Below, piece by piece: positions 12,777 to 15,197 of a stretch of DNA of 15,197 nucleotides. Each line of letters opens with the position of its first letter. Position 1 is the stretch's first letter. A program made the translations under genes and the position numbers. The stretch is from JAWLFY01 sp964462125. Lineage in GTDB: Bacteria > Planctomycetota > Planctomycetia > Pirellulales > Pirellulaceae. The notes below the pieces were generated by a model, which made no database searches, was not told the DNA's origin, and saw only the letters and a program-made list of their open reading frames with translations. The stretch covers positions 1 through 15,197 of the forward strand of contig CAYWXT010000127.1 of NCBI GenBank assembly GCA_964462125.1, given 5' to 3'.

Positions 12777-13964
12777 TCAGAAGACGTCACCCAGATTGAC
12801 CGTCTCTTTGCCGTTGCGCGAGCCGAGCGCTCCCCAGACACCGAAGGGGCTTTCCCCTCCGCGTGCTCCTGCGGAAAACGCCGAGTCGGCTCCGGCGGCG
12901 GAGTAGCCACCGGAGTTTTGATTTCCAGCATCAACACTGTCGGTGATGAACTGGACAGAGCCGTCGGCCATCACGATATTGATCCCGCCGGTATGCCGAC
13001 TGCCGGCGGTATAGATTCCGTACGAGCCGGTACCATTGTTCATGCAGCTGGGACCATTCGGTGGCATCACGGTGTTGAAACCACTGAAGTGGGGCAGGCC
13101 GTCGTTCCACTGCAATCCCCGAGCGGTTCCCTGATCGACCCCGGACATCTGTGCCGAATCGGCGTAGAAGCGGGCGTCGTCCGGGTCGGTGACCGTTTCG
13201 CGGCACTCGGCCGGCACCTGGGAGGTGCGATTCCCGACGCGGATCGCGGCGCCAGCGTTGATCTCCCGGAGCCCCGCATCGACGACGAACTCGGCCAAGG
13301 CGAGCGTGTTGGCTTGCCCGTCGACGACATCTTTGAATCGGTGGAAGTAGCGAGCCCGAAACACGCCACGATTTCGCTCATCGCCAAATCCGCCGTGAGT
13401 GCCGCGCACCGCATCCCCGACGCACGCCCCGTAGTTCAAACGAGCCCGTTGGATCCCACGCTGGACTCGGCCGGTGTCACTGGGACAAAGATACGTGGGG
13501 ACCTGCGTCCGCCAGGGATCGTAATGGCCGATCCAGGGACGGGGGCCGAACGCCGGCCAGGTATCATCGGGCGGATTCAGGCCTCCGGTGGTGTTGTCGA
13601 CGAAGGGATTCGAAATCTTATCGTACAGTGCGTTCTGTTCGAGGAACGGCAAAATCGTAACGGTCCAGGAGAGACGCACCGCATTGTGTGACCAAGCAGC
13701 CCCACCTGCATGGCCTCCGCCCTGGCTCCACCGATTGCCCGAAGTTCCGGCCGACTGGCTGGGGAGCGAATTATAGGCGGAATGGTAGTTGTGCAGGGCC
13801 AGCCCCAACTGCCGCATGTTGTTGCTGCACTGCATTCGCCGAGCCGCCTCCCGGGCCGTCTGGACGGCCGGCAACAGCAAACCGACCAGCACGCCGATGA
13901 TGGCGATGACCACGAGGAGCTCCACCAGCGTGAAGCCACGTTGCGAGCGTTTCAAGTCTCGCAT
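12777..13964 (-). CDS. DUF1559 family type IV pilin-like protein (copy B)
   Basis: The 395-residue product has the prepilin signature MRDLKRSQRGFTLVELLVVI and a hydrophobic helix to about residue 32, then MQCSNNMRQLGLALHNYHSA. The DUF1559 body has YLCPSDTGR and the terminal H-X9-DG signature (SRHTGGINIVMADGSVQF). After N-methylation and cleavage it would be an inner-membrane-anchored pseudopilin-like protein. GAGAGG sits 6 bases before the ATG at 13964, fixing the start. It is very similar to copy A; the main differences are in the 85-150 region (the insert NTTGGLNPPDD) and at surface positions. The C-terminal SRNGKETVNLGD is nearly identical in both. The strand order, copy B, lipoprotein, copy A, suggests a tandem duplication around the lipoprotein gene. 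Confidence 0.93.
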   Translation of the reverse strand: MRDLKRSQRGFTLVELLVVIAIIGVLVGLLLPAVQTAREAARRMQCSNNMRQLGLALHNYHSAYNSLPSQSAGTSGNRWSQGGGHAGGAAWSHNAVRLSWTVTILPFLEQNALYDKISNPFVDNTTGGLNPPDDTWPAFGPRPWIGHYDPWRTQVPTYLCPSDTGRVQRGIQRARLNYGACVGDAVRGTHGGFGDERNRGVFRARYFHRFKDVVDGQANTLALAEFVVDAGLREINAGAAIRVGNRTSQVPAECRETVTDPDDARFYADSAQMSGVDQGTARGLQWNDGLPHFSGFNTVMPPNGPSCMNNGTGSYGIYTAGSRHTGGINIVMADGSVQFITDSVDAGNQNSGGYSAAGADSAFSAGARGGESPFGVWGALGSRNGKETVNLGDVF

Positions 13965-14274
13965 GATACACCTCTCAAAAGTCGATCAGAAAAAGGGAAA
14001 TAGAGCACGACCCTCCGGGCCGTTGACACCCGTCGGCGGGCGGGGGCCGACAAACAACACGAAAGCCCAAAATAGAGGGACCTCCAGTCGACCAGTTTCA
14101 GAACAAAAAGATCAAGTTCAAAACTGGACTGTGGTCACACAGACCCCTCTGATCAGGCACCGATGAAGGGTAAATCAACGGACGGTGCACGTTGCCGACG
14201 ATCGATTCGCCCGACCGCCATCACCGAGCGTACCAGAGTTGGGGGGGCGAACGCAAATTTTCTGGATTTCGGTG
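13965..14274. other. 310-base spacer upstream of DUF1559 copy B
   Basis: This holds the leader and presumed promoter of copy B and the 3' flank of the esterase gene. Two inverted repeats are visible: gtcggc (14032-14037) with gccgac (14046-14051), and ccagtttcagaac (14092-14104) with gttcaaaactgg (14116-14127). The second stem has one internal mismatch and an 11-base AT-rich loop. No coding frame of credible composition is seen. Confidence 0.55.
14092..14127. other. Imperfect stem-loop between esterase and DUF1559 copy B
   Basis: Inverted halves ccagttt...gaac and gttc...aaactgg pair around the loop aaaaagatcaa. It lies about 150 bases after the esterase stop and about 130 bases before the copy B start on the minus strand. 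It could be a terminator for the former or a leader element of the latter. No poly-U follows on either strand. Confidence 0.35.
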
Positions 14275-15060
14275 TCAACCCCGCTCCGCCGGACGCCCCC
14301 CTTTTTCCTTGGTCGACGTCGTCCACGCCGTGCCGATTTGCCGCAGGATCTCCGTGGTCCGCTCCACCGCTCCGGGATCGATCGTATGTGGTCCGTCGAA
14401 TGGGTAAAACTCGACCGCGACCCCTCGCTCGATCAACCGATCGCGGAGCGTTTCGGCACTCGAAAAAGGGAGAATCGGGTCGAGCTTTCCATGAGACTGG
14501 AACACCACCGTCGACGTCAGCCGAGGGAATAACGGCTCCCAAGCGTCACCACATATCAGCGTCCCCGAGAATTGGAACAGACCGACCGGCGGTGCCATGG
14601 GGCCACGGAGCGAGGCGTCCATCGCCAGCATGGCCCCCTGGGAAAACCCTCCCAGGACCAACGGTGTCGCGCTGCCAGCGAGCTCGTCAGTGATGCCACC
14701 GATCGCGTCACAGAGCAGTTCACGGGCTGCGTCGATTTCCGGAGGGTGCTCGTCGTGGAGCTGATCGAACGTCTCGGCGTGCGCCAGTTCTGCCAACCGG
14801 GCCATGTTGATCGGCCACCACGCCCGCCCGTCCGGCATGCCGAATTCAGCCAAATCGTTGCGGGCAGCCGGAAAGACAAAACGAAAGACCCCCGCCGCTT
14901 CGCCCAAACGATCGATCCACTCCAGCGACAAACCGGCCAGGTCGTGCCCGGGGGCGCCATAACCGTGGCAGAGGATCACGGCGATTCTCGGGCGTTCGCT
15001 CCCATCGACGACGATGCAATCGAGCGAACCGTAACGGATTTGGCGGGGAGTGGAGGGCAT
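14275..15060 (-). CDS. Alpha/beta hydrolase, phospholipase/carboxylesterase (YpfH-like) family
   Basis: The 261-residue cytoplasmic serine hydrolase would cleave carboxylic or thioester bonds; the physiological substrate is unknown. Features in order are a short N-terminal strand, VILCHGYGAPGHDLAG (28-43) giving the oxyanion-hole HGYG, the lid-like FVFPAARNDL region (61-70), GRAWWPIN (78-85), the nucleophile elbow LGGFSQGAM (136-144) with S140, the acid D194 (SHGKLDPILP), and H225 (FDGPHTID). The Ser-Asp-His triad and spacing match carboxylesterase/phospholipase-2 types. No signal peptide is present. The ATG at 15060 is the start with the usual N-terminus; its leader is replaced almost at once by the heptad repeat, so no ordinary Shine-Dalgarno is seen. 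The last 15 residues (TTSTKEKGGRPAERG) form a low-complexity tail. Confidence 0.9.
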   Translation of the reverse strand: MPSTPRQIRYGSLDCIVVDGSERPRIAVILCHGYGAPGHDLAGLSLEWIDRLGEAAGVFRFVFPAARNDLAEFGMPDGRAWWPINMARLAELAHAETFDQLHDEHPPEIDAARELLCDAIGGITDELAGSATPLVLGGFSQGAMLAMDASLRGPMAPPVGLFQFSGTLICGDAWEPLFPRLTSTVVFQSHGKLDPILPFSSAETLRDRLIERGVAVEFYPFDGPHTIDPGAVERTTEILRQIGTAWTTSTKEKGGRPAERG

Positions 15061-15063
15061 GGG

Positions 15064-15154
15064 GTTCTTTGTTCTTTGTTCTTTGTTCTTTGTTCTTTGT
15101 TCGTCGTTCGTTGTTCGTCGTTCGTTGTTCGTCGTTCTTTGTTCGTTGTTCGCT
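15064..15154. repeat. Heptanucleotide tandem repeat, 13 units
   Basis: Thirteen contiguous 7-base units occupy 91 bases. The first five are gttcttt, then gttcgtc and gttcgtt alternate, followed by one gttcttt, one gttcgtt and one gttcgct. On the minus strand the array reads as repeats of AAAGAAC. It starts 3 bases upstream of the esterase ATG and would form most of its 5' leader. Confidence 0.95.
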
Positions 15155-15197
15155 GGCCGGGGGGGTGGTTGGTCAGGGGGCGGAGGTGGGCATCCCG

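Noticed and set aside
10906..13964. Composite mobile element formed by the two DUF1559 copies
   Set aside because: No transposase, terminal inverted repeats or target duplication are visible; tandem gene duplication explains the similarity.
15064..15154. CRISPR-like array
   Set aside because: Units are only 7 bases and contiguous, with no spacers and no cas genes.

Overview
The window looks like chromosomal DNA of a Planctomycetota bacterium, most likely a Pirellulales/Rhodopirellula relative. The reasons are high GC, two DUF1559 prepilin-like proteins with the planctomycete H-X9-DG signature, a J-domain-like module typical of planctomycete proteins, a sigma factor with planctomycete-style N-terminal DNA-binding domains, several exported proteins of no recognised family, and many genes without a Shine-Dalgarno sequence. 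I see no rRNA, tRNA, CRISPR array, transposase, integrase or phage gene.

Layout. (1) 1-5844 is a run of six minus-strand genes. Read in the direction of transcription they are: a Tat-exported unknown protein (4264-5844), a second exported unknown protein (3209-4198), ribosomal protein L27 rpmA (2907-3158), the ribosome-assembly GTPase obg (1580-2776), type III pantothenate kinase coaX overlapping obg by 4 bases (705-1583), and a J-domain-like membrane-protein candidate that runs off the left edge (1-694). (2) 5845-6466 is a 622-base non-coding divergent region. (3) 6467-8143 is a plus-strand sigma-70 family factor with about 310 residues of extra N-terminal sequence carrying helix-turn-helix segments. 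(4) 8415-10834 is a plus-strand group: an exported two-domain rhodanese, a small conserved-looking unknown protein, and a TIM-barrel sugar isomerase/epimerase. The rhodanese is preceded by in-frame tandem repeats that multiply its start codon. (5) 10906-13964, minus strand, holds two closely similar DUF1559 pseudopilin-like genes flanking a 57-residue acidic lipoprotein gene. (6) 14275-15060, minus strand, is an alpha/beta hydrolase (carboxylesterase/YpfH type) with 13 heptanucleotide repeats just upstream.

How it fits together. The left block joins ribosome assembly (L27, Obg) with CoA synthesis (CoaX) and envelope proteins, probably as one transcription unit, without the usual rplU partner. 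The sigma factor is the most unusual gene: its region 4 looks like that of a housekeeping sigma, but region 2.4 lacks the normal -10 contact residues, region 3 is nearly absent, and DNA-binding domains replace region 1.1. Short tandem repeats of different periods (7, 15, 16, 18 and 21 bases) are scattered through leaders and coding starts.
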